Of a DNA stretch of 64,000 nucleotides, positions 1 to 9,877 are shown piece after piece. Position numbers and translations under genes: made by a program. Under the pieces are notes generated by a model. The model saw nothing but the letters and a program-made list of their open reading frames with translations, searched no databases and was not told the DNA's origin. Positions within the stretch are counted from its first letter, which is position 1. Every line of letters starts with the position of its first letter. The stretch comes from Stomoxys calcitrans (Eukaryota > Arthropoda > Insecta > Diptera > Muscidae): contig NC_081555.1 in assembly GCF_963082655.1 (NCBI RefSeq), forward strand, positions 92,457,819-92,521,818. The letters are read 5' to 3'.

Positions 1-945
1 GTATCACCGGTTGAATTACAAGCTGTGTCTGATAGACTGGTTCCTTGGCTAAGGCGGATATACTCTGCTTGTATCAGCATGTCATATATACCTGTGGGAT
101 GGAGGGACACGAAGGTCATTTTCATTCCGATAGCAGGAAAACCTTACCACACGAAAGCGAAAGATTTTTGTCCCATTAGTCTGTCATCTTTTATGCTGAA
201 GACTCTTGAGAGGTTGATAGAAACATATCGTAGGGCAAAGATACCTGGAGATCGCCTGTCACGGCAGCAGCATCCATATAGTAAAGGCAAGTCCACTGAA
301 ACAGCCCTTCACGACCTAGTCGGCTACATAGAAGGTTCTTTCGCTGTCAAGGAATATACAATTGTAGCATTTCTTGACATTGAAGGTTCTTTCAATAATG
401 TAAAACCGACATCAATCATAAAGGAGTTGGAGTTTTTAGACACCAACTCTGCCGTAAGATAGTTTATTAATGACTCACTTACTAAAAGATGCATTGCGGC
501 AAGCTTGGGATCTGTGGATCTAAAAAAATGGGTAAGAAGGGGAACACCTCAAGGATGTGTACTGTCTCCTCTACTTTAGAATATAGCCATTAATAATATA
601 TTATTGTCTCTGGAAGAAAATGACGTTAAAGTGATCGCGGATGCTGAAGACGTGGCAATTGCGGTGAGGGAAAAGTTTCCCAGCACTCTGAGAGATATAC
701 TTCAGGAAGCTCTACGTGCAACAGCAAAGTGGACTACCAAAGGTCTAGGTATAAATCCGTGCAAGACAGAAGTAGCTCTTTTCGCCAGGAGATACAGGTT
801 GCCTACAGTGGAACCTGTCTCCTTGGGAGGAGAGAATGTTCCATTTACAGAAAGCGCAAAATACCTGGGTATTTTGCTGGGCAGGAAACTTGACTTCAAA
901 TTCAACATTTTGGAAAGAGCAAGAAAGGCAACTCTTGCGCTATAG
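1..945 (+). pseudogene. Reverse transcriptase domain of LINE-A copy 1
   Basis: Frame 1 is open from base 1 to 462 and reads VGWRDTKVIFIPIAGKP, then PISLSSFMLKTLERL and FLDIEGSFNNV, the usual fingers and palm landmarks of LINE reverse transcriptases. After a stop at 460-462 the match resumes with RRGTPQGCVLSPLL, another stop, then a frame from 604 with IADAEDVAI. That last motif corresponds to the catalytic FADD box but reads ADAED, so the catalytic site is damaged. NPCKTEVALF and AKYLGILLGRKL follow, typical of the end of the RT domain. Non-functional remnant. Confidence 0.85.
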
Positions 946-1502
946 ACCATTATATAGAGAACCATTGGCAAAAGTTGGGGGGTTTAGGCCGCGTGTCATG
1001 CATTGGGTATATTCTGCAGTTGTCAGACCTATAATGCTATATGGTGTTGTGGTCTGGTGGACGGCGCTTCAAAGGTCCACCTATTGTTCAATACTCAATC
1101 GGATCCAAGGATGGCTTGTTTGTACACCACAGCCGCACTGAGGACGACACCACCTAATGCACTGAATTTAATTGTATATCTAATGCCTCTAAATATTGTG
1201 GCTAGACAAATTGCAGCGACCACCGCCGTGAGGCCAAGTAGCTTTCTCTCAGGTCATGTGGCTGCTACGGACACTGTGTTATCCTTGATACAATGTTCCA
1301 AGCAGTGGATTACACCCTACCTGAGCCGCTTTTTGATAAAAAGTACTGTTCCACTATTTCTGATAGTACGTATTGGAACAGCGATATCCCTGGAAACAGA
1401 AGTTACATAGACTTCTACGCGTATGGTTCCAAACTAGTGTTTGGGGTGTACTCTAAAGATCTAAAACTGGACATATCGAAAACGTAACCTGACCATTGGA
1501 GT

Positions 1503-1907
1503 ATGTATCACACGGAGATCCTTGCAATTAAGGAAGTGGTGGAATGGCTAAGATACGAGTATAAAGTCATAACGACGATTGGCATAAATATCTTCTCAGA
1601 CAGCCAGGCAGCAACTAAATCTCTGCAAAACATGTTTCTGAACACAAAAACTATGTGGCCTAATCTAGACTTGAAGGGGTCTACCGCTTTGCTGTCAGTG
1701 GCTATAAAAGACGTCTCAGTCATTGTGTCCGTCAGGACAGGGAACTCTCTAATCGGAAAACATGCTGACGGACTGAAGGTTGCCAGTAACGACTTTTGCC
1801 GAAGATGTGAGTACATCGAAGAAGAAAAGTCCACAGAACATCTTCTGTGTGTGTGTCCCGCACTGACAGTTAGATGGAGTTCCACTTTAGGTTCTCCTCT
1901 CTTTTAG
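1503..1907 (+). pseudogene. RNase H remnant and zinc knuckle of LINE-A copy 1
   Basis: The frame reads YHTEILAIKEVVEWL, then INIFSDSQAATKSL, the second and third acidic motifs of a ribonuclease H domain (E in the first helix, D in FSDSQ). The histidine-containing WMPGHxxxxGN segment seen in the copy at 15.4 kb is missing here: the sequence jumps from the SLQN region directly to a TMWPNLDLK segment. The end carries CRRCEYIEEEKSTEHLLCVCP, a CCHC-type zinc knuckle. The internal deletion makes the nuclease inactive. Confidence 0.75.
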
Positions 1908-1953
1908 AACCAGTCTAATTTAGCGGATGTGAACATTCGCAAGTTGTTGAGCT

Positions 1954-2290
1954 CAGGGCTGCGGTGTCGAGTTTTTTGAGGCCCGATTCGAAGTCGGAGT
2001 TTGATTCGGAGTTGGGCACGTTAGCCCCGACTCCGAACAGCTCTCCCACTCCGGCTTAAGACTCAGACTCCAAATTAGACTCCGGCTCAGGGCTGCGGAG
2101 TGGACCGGAGTCGAGTTTTTGAGGCCGGAGTCGAAGTCGGAGTCGGACTATTGAGCCAGGGTCGGAGTTTGGTTCGGAGTTGAGTACTTTAGCTTCGACT
2201 CCGAACCGCTCTCCCACTCCGGCTTAAGATTTCGACACCGACTCAGACTCCGACAGGGGTCGAAATCGAGGGCTAGACTCCGCAGCCCTG
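1954..2290. mobile_element. hAT-like non-autonomous element made of GACTCC/GGAGTC repeats
   Basis: A 337-bp block of alternating GGAGTC and GACTCC motifs interrupts the LINE-A 3' UTR. Its ends are perfect 11-bp inverted repeats, CAGGGCTGCGG and CCGCAGCCCTG. The bases just outside are GTTGAGCT (1946-1953) and GTTGGGGT (2291-2298), an imperfect 8-bp duplication. Two other LINE-A copies have the uninterrupted site ATTGGGCT at 16059-16066 and 26938-26945. The 8-bp duplication and CAGGG-type ends fit the hAT superfamily. A second CAGGGCTGCGG inside (2088-2098) shows the element is two tandem half units. No transposase is encoded. Confidence 0.72.
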
Positions 2291-2427
2291 GTTGGGGTTT
2301 TTAAAGCGATCTGAGTGGTTTAACGGTAGGATCTAAAAGATATCATCCCTCTTCTGTTCCTGTGGTATCACAATGGACCAAAGCGTCTTAGTGAGTCTGA
2401 TGGCAGACTTCCACTTAAACCTAAGCA

Positions 2428-3326
2428 TAGGAGGGAGGGACGGACGGATACCCCCTCCTGTGGTGGTGGATATAAAAATATGGATCCTCAGATCAGAAAT
2501 AGAGACGAAGCCTATTAAAATTGGAAAATATCGGTTCAGATTTGGATATAGCTCCCATATATATGCTCGTCCGATTTTCAGTAATAATGCAATAAAATGG
2601 TCATTTGTTAACCGATTCTCTCAAAATTTGGCAGGGAAGATGTCCTCTTGACTGTCGATATTACTGGTGAAGTTCATAGAAATCGGTTCAGATTTAGATA
2701 AAGCTCTCATATATACATCGCCCAATTTTCACTCCTAGAGCAAACGCATTTATTGACCAAACTTCCCAAAACTTCGTAGAACGCGTTACTCGTCGACTGT
2801 AACAGTATCTGAGAAGTTTGCTCGAAATCGGTTCAGATTAAGATATAGCTCCCATATATATGTTCGTCCGATATGCAGTAATTTGCAATAAAATGGTATT
2901 TTGACTTTCTTACGACTCTCGACATTAATGGCGAATTTCATGGATATCGGTTCAGATTTAGATATAGCTGTCATATATGTATGTCGCCATATCTTCATCC
3001 CAAGGGCCACAGCAAGACCATTTGACTAATCTTGCCAAGATTTTGGACAACGCTTTTCTCGACAACTACCACATTATCTGAGAAGTTTGCTGAAAATCGC
3101 GTCAGAATTAGATATAGCTCCCATATATATGTTCGTCAGATTTTGGGTAATTTGCAATAAAGTTGTCATTTGTCAACTGTAGTTATTACAGTTTGAACAT
3201 ATTTGCTGGCCAAAGTCCATCAAAATTGGTTCAGAATTGGATATAGCTACCACATTGTACTTATAGAATAGGTGTAGGGTATTATACAGTCGGCACCGCC
3301 CGACTTTTGCCCTTCCTTACTGGTTT
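2428..3326 (-). mobile_element. INE-III element (INE-1/Helentron-like, non-autonomous)
   Basis: On the minus strand the element has the head AACCAGTAAGGAAGGGCAAA followed by a GGCGGTGCCGACT hairpin region and the string ATAATACCCTACACC (3255-3326). Its body is made of units of about 145 bases carrying ATATATGGGAGCTATATC or TGACAGCTATATC and GAACCGATTT. A short GGACGGACGG stretch lies near 2440. The same family occurs at 25273 and 35142. The assignment to INE-1-like elements rests on the layout (hairpin head, central repeats, GTCY stretch). The tail is truncated against the LINE-A end. Confidence 0.65.
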
Positions 3327-3459
3327 TTGTATAAATTGATTAGAAATTCATAGAAATAACTGACAATTCACTGTCATACAAAAAGTTGTACAAGCTTAAT
3401 ATTCCCATTTTCCACAGGATATGACGGGACTCACGAAGACACCGGAATCTTGGAATAAT

Positions 3460-4407
3460 GACCTTGATCGAAGATTTATAATTACGGAATTTATGGTAAA
3501 TGAATCCTTGAGGAGCTTCAAATCATTTACGTCACCCGGACCTGTTGGAATATATCCGGCGTAACTACAGAAAGAGACAGACTATCTGGCGCCTCATCTG
3601 GCGAATGTTTCCACAGCGAGCATAGAACTTGCATATACTCCGAAAGCCACACAGGAGGCAAGGGTGGTGTTTATACCCAAGCCCGGCAAGGCAAGTTATG
3701 CGACACTAAAGGCCTACAGACCCATAAGCCTTACGTCCTTTCTACTCAAAACCATGGAACGTATGTGGAAACCATGATAAAGACTAGGACATCCAGCGAA
3801 CTGCTCAAATACAAACAGCATGCCTTTGTCAAGGGAAGAAGAATCATTCGATGCCAAAATGTACACACTGGCGGTATGCATAAACATCGAGGGGGCTTTT
3901 AAAAATGTGCGGACCGACGCACTGATCCAATCCTTAGAGCAGTACCGAGTGGTTCCAGTCCTTAGAGACAGGATAAACCATATGCTAAGGAACAGGTAGT
4001 TAAATTGTGTGTCCCATGGCATAAATATAATGGAGAAAGTGGCACAAGGCACGACACAGGGGGGCATTTTATCGCCACTCCTATGGGTGACCACCATAAA
4101 CTACCTATTAGGGATGCTGACAGAGGAGGGATTTGAACCCGTCTGCTACGCAGACGATGTTATAATACTTCTAAGGAGTAAGGATCCGAACGAGCTATGC
4201 AGAAGGGCCGAAAGCGTCTTGCATATGGCATATGACTGGGCCAGAACCAGAGGTCTCAATGTTAACCCAGAGAAGACTGAAATATGCCTGTTCATGAGGA
4301 AGACGAAGGTGGGCCAATTTAACGCACCACATTTCCTCAATAAGACGATTTCGATATCTGACAAGGTCAAATACTTAGGTTTGATTTTGGACAGGAAACT
4401 GCATTAG
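3460..4407 (+). pseudogene. Reverse transcriptase domain of LINE-B copy 1
   Basis: Readable motifs in shifting frames are VVFIPKPGKASY, AYRPISLTSFLLKTMER, AVCINIEGAFKNV, then in the open frame 4009-4407 AQGTTQGGILSPLLW, VCYADDVIILL and NPEKTEICLF, ending in KVKYLGLILDRKL. The catalytic YADD box is intact in the last frame, but stops near 3775 and 4000 and a stop at 4405 kill the ORF. Confidence 0.85.
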
Positions 4408-4560
4408 AAGTAACACATTCAGGAGCGTACTGAGAAGGCTCACAGATGTTGGGCACTATGTAGCCACAAAATGGGGCCTGAATCCGAGGATAGTTCACTG
4501 GCTCTGACGGAGCGTGATTAGACCAATACTTACTTACGCTTCAGTGTTTGGTGAACTGCT

Positions 4561-4917
4561 ATGGAGAAAAAGTGCAACATAAGGACCATACAACAGGTTC
4601 AGAGAACATATTGTCTAGGCATAGGCGGAGCGATGAGGACCACGCCCACTAGGGCACTGGAGACTATTCTTGATATCCGACCCATTGCCATACAGATTAA
4701 GTGTGAGGCAGCCACTGCGGCTATGAGACTTAAGGCAATGACAGAATGGATTGAGGATGGGAGCAGCTCATACCATCACGGTATAATCGAGGCGACGATA
4801 GGAAACCTGAAAGGAAGAGAAGAGGCTTCCGATCGGATACCTGAAATGATCCTTGAGGTCGAGTGCGAGGCACTGCTGCCTTCGATACAGTCTTGGATTG
4901 AAGGAATCCTAGTATAG
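4561..4917 (+). pseudogene. RT-RNase H connecting region of LINE-B copy 1
   Basis: An open frame reads RTIQQVQRTYCLGIGGAMRT, then RALETILDIRPI and AATAAMRLKAM. The phrase MRTTPTRAL is matched by LRTTPSDAL-like text in LINE-A, so this is the conserved region between RT and RNase H. The same text occurs on the minus strand near 19.1 kb and on the plus strand at 27.8 and 38.25 kb. Confidence 0.75.
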
Positions 4918-5040
4918 CCACCTGGAAGGATGTGAAGAGGCTACCGATCGGATACCTGAGATGAACCTTGAACTCGAATGCGAGGGACTGTTGCTTTCGA
5001 CCCAGTCTTGGATTGACGGAATCCTGGTATTGCCATTTGG
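4818..5040 (+). repeat. Tandem duplication of about 110 bp inside LINE-B copy 1
   Basis: The stretch from GAAGAGGCTTCCGATCGG (near 4820) to GGAATCCTAGTATAGCCA (near 4920) is repeated, diverged, from GAAGAGGCTACCGATCGG (near 4933) to GGAATCCTGGTATTGCCA (near 5036). Other LINE-B copies have one unit here, so the duplication belongs to this copy. Confidence 0.7.
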
Positions 5041-5080
5041 AAGATCATGTTACATGGATGGATGAAAGCTAGAGGACAGA

Positions 5081-5503
5081 GTGGGTCTACATAGAGAAAC
5101 CAGGGCTGAGATCTGTTTTAGACTGCCTGACCATAATACGGTCCTGCAGGCGGAGATCCGGGCGATCACGGAATGCGTGAAGTGGTGTGGTGCTATCGCG
5201 AGGACGTCGAGTGTGAACGTCTTTACGGATAGTAACATTGCCATAAGGGCAATAATTACCAGAACGGTAAGGTTACAAACATTCTCGCAGTGTAAGAAGG
5301 AGATTAACGCCTTCTCTGAGGATGGTAAAATCCACATCATTTGGGTGCCGGGCCTAAACGGAGTAAGAGGAAATGAAAGAGCAGACGATTTGGCAGTGAA
5401 GGCCAGAGGACTGCCGTCAATAAAGTTGGTTAACCCGAAGCCTTTCGGGACGACGCAGTCCGAGTTAAGGGAGTGGGCGACAAATGCGCATGCAACGTTG
5501 TAG
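5081..5503 (+). pseudogene. RNase H domain of LINE-B copy 1
   Basis: The frame reads NTVLQAEIRAITECVKWCG, SVNVFTDSNIAIRAI and IHIIWVPGLNGVRGNERAD, giving the E, D and late D positions of a ribonuclease H fold. The usual histidine in WVPGHxGVRGNE is leucine here, a likely inactivating change. A TAG at 5501 ends the frame early. RNase H in a LINE helps remove the RNA template during target-primed reverse transcription. Confidence 0.82.
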
Positions 5504-5663
5504 AACAACGAAACGGCCTGTAGGACGGTGAAAATCCTATGGGGGGATCCAGATCGTGAGAAGACAAGGCTATTACTGAAATGAAGTAAGAAGGAGGTCA
5601 GTATAGCTATTGGTATCATAACGGGACACATATGAGTACGAGCTCACTTATGTAAAATCGGTG

Positions 5664-5830
5664 CGGTAAGTGATAGCATGTGTGGGGCATGCGGGGAAGA
5701 TGAAGAGACGTTGGAGCATTTCCTTTGTCATTGCCCGGCTTTAGTGTCTAACATGCGCATGCGGAGAAGAAGATAAGACGTTGGAGCATTTCCTTTGTAA
5801 TTGCCCGGCTTTCGCGTCTAACTGATACCG
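5664..5830 (+). repeat. Duplicated zinc-knuckle segment in LINE-B copy 1
   Basis: The stretch encoding the C-terminal knuckle (CGACGEDEETLEHFLCHCP) is followed at once by a second, diverged copy: GTTGGAGCATTTCCTTTGT occurs near 5710 and again near 5783. Local tandem duplication, not seen in the copy at 39.2 kb. Confidence 0.65.
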
Positions 5831-5974
5831 GCACTTAGGTGGAGACACAATATCAGCCATGAACCAACTTAGGGAAGTGGTATTAAAAACAGTTAAGGAT
5901 TCTGTAAGTATCACGGAATTCCTAAATTAACATTTGAATTTTAGAGATTTCTTTATAGTTTTTAGAGCTCACAA

Positions 5975-6006
5975 CATACAACAAAGCCGATTGGCTTTGT
6001 TGTATG
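5975..6006 (+). repeat. Perfect hairpin in the LINE-B 3' UTR
   Basis: CATACAACAAAGCC (5975-5988), loop GATT, GGCTTTGTTGTATG (5993-6006): a 14-bp perfect stem. Other LINE-B copies have a looser version around AAGCCGATTACTGGCTT. It may be the structural element read by the LINE's own reverse transcriptase; that role is inference. Confidence 0.7.
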
Positions 6007-6070
6007 TCTATAGAGGCATGGGGGGATAAATATATGCACCCTATTTTCAATCTAACCTAACTTAACCTAA

Positions 6071-6870
6071 TATTCCTAGACAATTTTCTTGACTTTATTC
6101 GTTACCTATATCAATACAACAGACACAAAATAAACTTTATGACTTTATTTTGTTTGAGTTGCTGTGATACATAAATCCAACTAAAAGCATGCACTTCTTG
6201 TCTAAATTACAATGCAACAGATTAACAGACAACACTTCATCCCCAAAGAGGATATACAAAATCAAATTCAATTTCTCATTAGACTCCCAATGCCGTTTAC
6301 TTATGTTAATATTCTAATCGACTTAATTTCGGTCTAATTTTAAATCTTCTTTGAGTGTACTAATGCAGTTATTAAATGTTCAGTTCGAGACCTCGTGCAT
6401 CTCGGCATAGACAGAATTACCATCGACAACAAATCTTTGGCTGCAGTATTTACTCTAATTAGGCACAATACCACCATTCAAAGGCATTGGAATTCAGTAT
6501 ATTAATAGAGGCTAAATTATTTCGAAACTCCACAGTTTAGTAGCATCACAATGGAATTTTGTATGGAATATGTTGTTGTTCACAAGCGATAAATGTTTGA
6601 GGTATTGTTCTGTTCTTAAGACTCATTGTTCATTCATAAGTGGCTGGAATATCTAAGGCATATTTTGGATATTTCTCCGGTGTAATATTGGATGCGGTAG
6701 ATGTGGCATTTGATAGGGTATTGCAAGCAGAAAGTGACTTAATTGCCAACGCAATGCCATCATAGATATTAGTTTTATAATAGCTTTCTATGATTTTAAA
6801 ATGTATGAGAAGTCATTGAACTACTACACATGAAATATTGTAAAGGGTGATTTTTCATGAGCTATAGGAA
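6071..6870. other. Unique AT-rich non-coding stretch
   Basis: About 800 bases with no long open frame, no tandem structure and no match to the repeat families elsewhere in the window. Probably intergenic or intronic host DNA. Confidence 0.5.
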
Positions 6871-6871
6871 A

Positions 6872-8390
6872 AAACAAGTAAAAAAGCGTAAAGCCCTGGC
6901 CGAACTTTGGATGCCCACCACCTCGGGTATATACGTAAACCACCTTTCATTCCGAATCTCGATCGATCTGGACCAAATTTACGAAGGAAGTCAAAGGGCT
7001 TGACACTGTCACAAATTTCATCAAAATCGGATAATAAATGTGGCTCTTTTGGGCCTAAGACCCTAAATCGGAGGATCGGTCTATATGGCAGCTATATCCA
7101 AATCTAGGCCGATCTGAGCTAAATTGACCAAGGATATCGAAGGGTCCAACACATCTCACTGTCCCAAATTTCAGCAAAATCGGATAATAAATGTGGCTTT
7201 TATGGGCCTAAGACCCTAAATCGGAGGATCGGTCTATATGGCAGCTATATCCAAATCGGGACCGATCTGAGCCAAATTTACGAAGGATGTCGAAGGGCCT
7301 AACACAACCCACTGTCCCAAATTTCAGCAAAATCGGATAATAAATGTGGCTTTTATGGGCCTAAGACCCTAAATCGGAGGGTCGGTCTTTATGGCAGCTA
7401 TATCCAAATCTGAACTGATCTGGGCCAAATTGAAGAATGATGTCAAAGGGCCTAACACAACTCACTGTCTCAAATTTCAGCAAAATCGGATAATAAATGT
7501 GGCTTTTATGGGCCTAAGACCCTAAATCGGAGGATCGGTCTATATGGCAGCTATATCCAAATCTGGACCGATCTGAGCCAAATTGACGAACGATGTCGAA
7601 GGGCCTAACACAACTCACTGTCCCAAATTTTGGCAAAATCAGACAATGAATGCGCATTTTATGGGCCCAAAACTTGAAATCGAGATATCGGTCTATATGG
7701 CAGCTATATCCAAATCTGGACCGATCTGGGCCAAATTGAGGAGAAAAGTCGAGTGGTATATCGTAACTCACTGTCCCAAATTTAAGCAAAATCGGATAAT
7801 AAATGAGGCTTTTATGGGCTTAAGACCCTAAATCGGCGGATCGGTCTATATGACAGCTATATTCAAATCTGGACCGATCTTGGTCAATTTGAAAAAAGAT
7901 GTCGAAGGGCCTAACACAACTCACTGTCCCACATTTAAGCAAAATCGGATAATAAATGTGGTTTTTACGGGCCTAAGACCTTAAATCGGCGGTTTGAAGA
8001 AGGATGTTGAAAGGCCTAACACAAATCACTGTTCCAAATTTCAGCAAAATCGGATAATAAATGTGGCTTTTATGGGCCTAAGACCCTAAATCGGCGGATC
8101 GGTCTATATGGGGGTTATATCAAGATATAGTCGGATATAACCCATCTTCGAACTTAACCTGCTTTTGCAGAAAAAAGAAATAAATCTGTGCAAAGTTTTA
8201 GCTCAATATCTCTATTTTTGAAAACTGTAGCGGGATTTCAACAGACAGACGGACGGACGGACTGGGCTAGACCGTCTTAGATTTTTTACGCTGATCAAGA
8301 ATGTATATACTTTAAAGGGTCGGAAGTGAATATTTCGATGCGTTGCAAACGGAATGACAAAATGAATATACCCCCATCCTTCTACGACAC
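6872..8390 (+). mobile_element. INE-I element (INE-1/Helentron-like), near full length
   Basis: Head ACAAGTAAAAAAGCG (from 6874), then CGAACTTTGGATGCCCACC and CACCTCGGGTATATACG, a central array of about 153-bp units, then CAGACAGACGGACGGACGG (8230-8250), GATCAAGAATGTATATAC, CTTTAAAGGGTCGGAAGTG and a tail ATATACCCCCATCCTTC. The GTCY-type stretch and the TATACTTTAAAGGGTCGGAA phrase resemble Drosophila INE-1. It has no ORF and would depend on a Helentron in trans. Confidence 0.75.
7016..8110 (+). repeat. Central tandem array of INE-I, about seven 153-bp units
   Basis: The phrase TATATGGCAGCTATATCC or a close variant recurs at about 7085, 7238, 7390, 7543, 7697 and 7850, a period of 152-154 bases. 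Each unit also carries CTAAGACCCTAAATCGG, GGACCGATCT and ACTGTCCCAAATTT. Unit-to-unit identity is high enough that the array probably expanded by local tandem duplication. Confidence 0.85.
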
Positions 8391-8395
8391 TTGTC

Positions 8396-9868
8396 ATAGA
8401 AAAACACCACCTCCAAAATTTCAGCCAAATGGAATAATAGTTGCGTCCTCCGGAGGCTCAAAAAGTCAAAGTGGGAGATCAGTTTCTATGGCAGCTATAT
8501 CTGGTTATATACCGATTTAGACCATACTTGGGACAATTGTTGGAAGTCATACCAAAACGACATATGCAAAATGTCAGCCATATTGGCATCAGCAATATGG
8601 GGTCTCAAGTGAAAGGTCTTTGGGAGTAAAGCACGAATCTGATATCAGTATTTAGGAAAAAGTGTCTATGGGGCCATCCCACCCCCATTACACCACCTAA
8701 ATAGGACGTATTGCAATATAAGGCTCAATAAAGAGGTATTTTAGAGTAGAACACGAATCTGATAGATATTTTCAGAGCCGCTTCACTGACTTTTGCAATA
8801 AGGGGTTTAAATGAGAGTTATTTGAGATTAGGAAACGAATTTCATATCCAATTTTGAGACCAATGACAACATGGGATTCAAATAAATGATGTTTGAGAGT
8901 AGATCACGATGCTGATATATTTTCAGGGCTTTGTGTATGTGTCTCAAATGAAAGGTATTTGAGATCAGAAAACGAATTTGATAACCAACTTAGGGGCCAA
9001 GTGTTGGGGGTATGCCTCATTCCATAAACTTGCCTTAAAATATTGGCAATATGGGTCTTTAATAAATGGTATGGTGTATTAGATTGTCTGGGTGACCACC
9101 TCACATCCGAAAAAGCCTCTAAATCAGACATACGTATTTACCGATCATTGCAATATGGGACTCAAATGAAAGGCATTTGGGAGTAGAGCCCGAAATTCAT
9201 ACCCACTTTCAGGACCACGTTTCTGGGGGTTTACACCACCCCCTAAATCACCACCCTAGGGGCCTTTCCACCCCCAAATCCCCATGAGATTATCGGGCTC
9301 AAATAAAGACTTTTAAGAATGGAGTACATCTAGCATCCAAACTTAGATGACCTTAAAACCGCCGAGCGAATTCATAGACAAATAGAGATCATATGGGATT
9401 CAGATAAAGGCATTTCCTTGTTATACTGATAGTGGTGGTTTGGCTTCTCCAATCCACCACCAAAACCAAGAGAATGAAGTAGATCTAACATCCAAACTTT
9501 AATGGGCGGACCCTCACCTTGCCTTTTTTTCAAAAACGCCAGGTCTCGGAGATGGGTGGGACAATTTAAGCGGAATTTGGTTTGTTTGTAAAAACTCAAG
9601 AGCAGAAAGTTGGTATCCTTATTCAGGGTGGGAGTTCCAGGGGGACCGCTTTACCTCCAAAGCCCATCAAATGGAAATATAAACCAATAATGACAATATG
9701 GGGTTCAAATGTAAGATATTTGAAACTAGAGCACGAATCTGATATATGAGGGTCCACCTCACCCCCAAAAATACCACCATACCGGATATATTTACCGACC
9801 ATAGCAATATAAGGCTCAAAAACTTGTTATTTTCCATCTGCACTCGACCGAGCTGCTCAACATGCTCT
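8396..9868 (+). repeat. INE-IV array (degenerate repeats with GGGGCTCAAATGAAAGG-type phrase)
   Basis: After a short INE-II-like unit (8400-8580) come irregular units with phrases such as GGGACTCAAATGAAAGGCAT, TTGGGAGTAGAGCCCGAA and ACCACCCCCTAAATC. Spacing is irregular, about 90-130 bases. The same vocabulary recurs at 51.9-52.6 kb and reversed at 43.0-44.5 kb. No coding potential. Treated as the array of another INE-like family; its ends are not clear here. Confidence 0.55.
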
Positions 9869-9877
9869 TCGGTCATT

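Larger units (their letters stand above)
1..2427 (+). mobile_element. LINE-A copy 1, degraded non-LTR retrotransposon (RT, RNase H, CCHC, 3' UTR)
   Basis: The window opens inside a non-LTR retrotransposon ORF2. In order one sees a reverse transcriptase domain (1-945), a thumb-like region with the phrase RPIMLYGVVVWW (about 1020-1060), an RNase H remnant (1503-1640), a C-terminal zinc knuckle (1797-1865), and a 3' UTR ending near CTGTGGTATCACAATGGACC and ACTTCCACTTAAACCTAA. Stops and frameshifts break the ORF at least six times, so it is dead. The same order and sequence recur in the longer copy at 12.5-16.2 kb. RT, RNase H and the C-terminal CCHC together suit the LOA/I/R1 group; the exact clade is not settled. 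The 3' UTR is split by a hAT-like insert at 1954-2290. Confidence 0.88.
3417..6070 (+). mobile_element. LINE-B copy 1, degraded non-LTR retrotransposon
   Basis: A second LINE family, distinct from LINE-A. Order: region before the RT (SFTSPGPVGIYP), RT (3660-4407), thumb or connection (4561-4917), RNase H (5081-5503), zinc knuckle (about 5680-5740), and a 3' UTR ending at GGCATGGGGGGATAAATAT and a CTAACCTAACTTAACCTAA tail. Many stops and frameshifts are present. Other pieces of the family lie at 17.9-19.6 kb (minus), 27.2-29.0, 37.9-39.4 plus 41.0, and 51.8 kb. Domain order again suits the LOA/I/R1 group. Confidence 0.88.

Noticed and set aside
3395..3420. Acceptor-like CCCATTTTCCACAG before LINE-B
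   Set aside because: The following open text is LINE-B, not a host exon; the match is likely chance.
6872..8390. CRISPR-like or satellite array
   Set aside because: Regular 153-bp spacing without unique spacers, bounded by INE-type head and tail, in a eukaryotic genome. It is the internal array of a transposable element.
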